From the NCBI RefSeq assembly GCF_018403285.1, contig NZ_BOSJ01000014.1, positions 1 to 64,000 on the forward strand: 64,000 bases of DNA, read 5' to 3'. Shown piece by piece: positions 63,965-64,000 of this stretch; position 1 is the first letter of the stretch, and each line of letters opens with the position of its first letter. The notes under the pieces were generated by a model. That model was not told the DNA's origin. It worked only from the letters and a program-made list of their open reading frames with translations, and did not search any database. The stretch comes from Paenibacillus sp. J45TS6. Its GTDB lineage: Bacteria > Bacillota > Bacilli > Paenibacillales > Paenibacillaceae. Both the position numbers and the translations under genes were made by a program.

Positions 63965-64000
63965 TTACATCACCCCCATCAAGTAGACGACGGTAAGCAA
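63965..64000 (-). CDS. cyoC: Cytochrome o oxidase subunit III, C-terminal end only
   Basis: The last 11 codons before the TAA at 63965 read LLTVVYLMGVM, which matches the C-terminus of CyoC (E. coli ends VVYLMGAM). The rest lies beyond the window. The tight junction with cyoD (1 nt) supports a cyo operon transcribed leftwards. Confidence 0.75.
   Translation of the reverse strand: MLTVVYLMGVM

Overview
The window reads as a chromosomal segment of a low-to-moderate GC, endospore-forming Firmicute, most likely Paenibacillus or a close relative. The evidence is the 16S rRNA 5' end, strong AGGAGG ribosome binding sites with frequent TTG/GTG starts, the perR-ygzB-ygxA-rrn neighbourhood shared with Bacillus, the spore gene yyaC, an S-layer-homology protein, a rsbV-rsbW-sigB cluster and several Paenibacillus/Bacillus family proteins. 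No phage, transposase, CRISPR array or tRNA is visible. It looks like core genome with local gene insertions.

Left part (1-20.7 kb): the first 201 nt of a 16S gene are transcribed leftwards from two tandem promoters. Next come a nucleotidyltransferase-like gene, a YgzB-like zinc-ribbon membrane protein, a GH18 hydrolase, perR, a DUF4097 membrane protein, an MgtC-like protein, a GNAT acetyltransferase, the gatCAB operon, a thioredoxin-like/metallo-hydrolase pair, an O-antigen-ligase-like protein with an 8-bp tandem repeat upstream, a methyltransferase, an alpha/beta hydrolase, yyaC and a type II asparaginase.

Central part (20.8-36.4 kb): this is the most interesting section, a general-stress block. 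A leftward cluster encodes, in order, a REC-PP2C phosphatase (RsbY-like), a 1236-aa CHASE3/HAMP/GAF hybrid kinase with three receiver domains (RsbK-like), a CheR-type methyltransferase (RsbM-like), a second REC-HK-REC hybrid kinase, then RsbV, RsbW and SigB. I found seven sigma-B-type promoter candidates (GTTT-N14/15-GGnTAA-like): one before rsbV (autoregulation) and six before flanking small stress genes (GlsB/YeaQ, YtxH, YflT-type stress protein, DUF948, DUF1328, and a secreted Thr-rich SH3-like protein). The sigma factor, its two-component input and part of its probable regulon therefore sit together in about 15 kb.

Right part (36.4-64 kb): CDF transporter, ABC-F protein, CvfC-like HEAT protein, a lysine riboswitch with terminator controlling an amino-acid permease, a transglutaminase-like protein, a YcdB/SLH surface protein, the divergent xylR / xylA-xylB locus with operator and cre site, a NagZ-like lipoprotein, trxB, a ZIP transporter, a P1B-4 metal ATPase with a Fur-type box, metY, and the kduI-regulator-kduD-isomerase hexuronate operon preceded by four 10-bp repeats. 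It ends with deoC, cyoD and the last codons of cyoC.

Starts were moved inward for many genes where the ribosome binding site showed that the longest frame is too long. All functional names rest on recognising motifs by eye; no database search was run.
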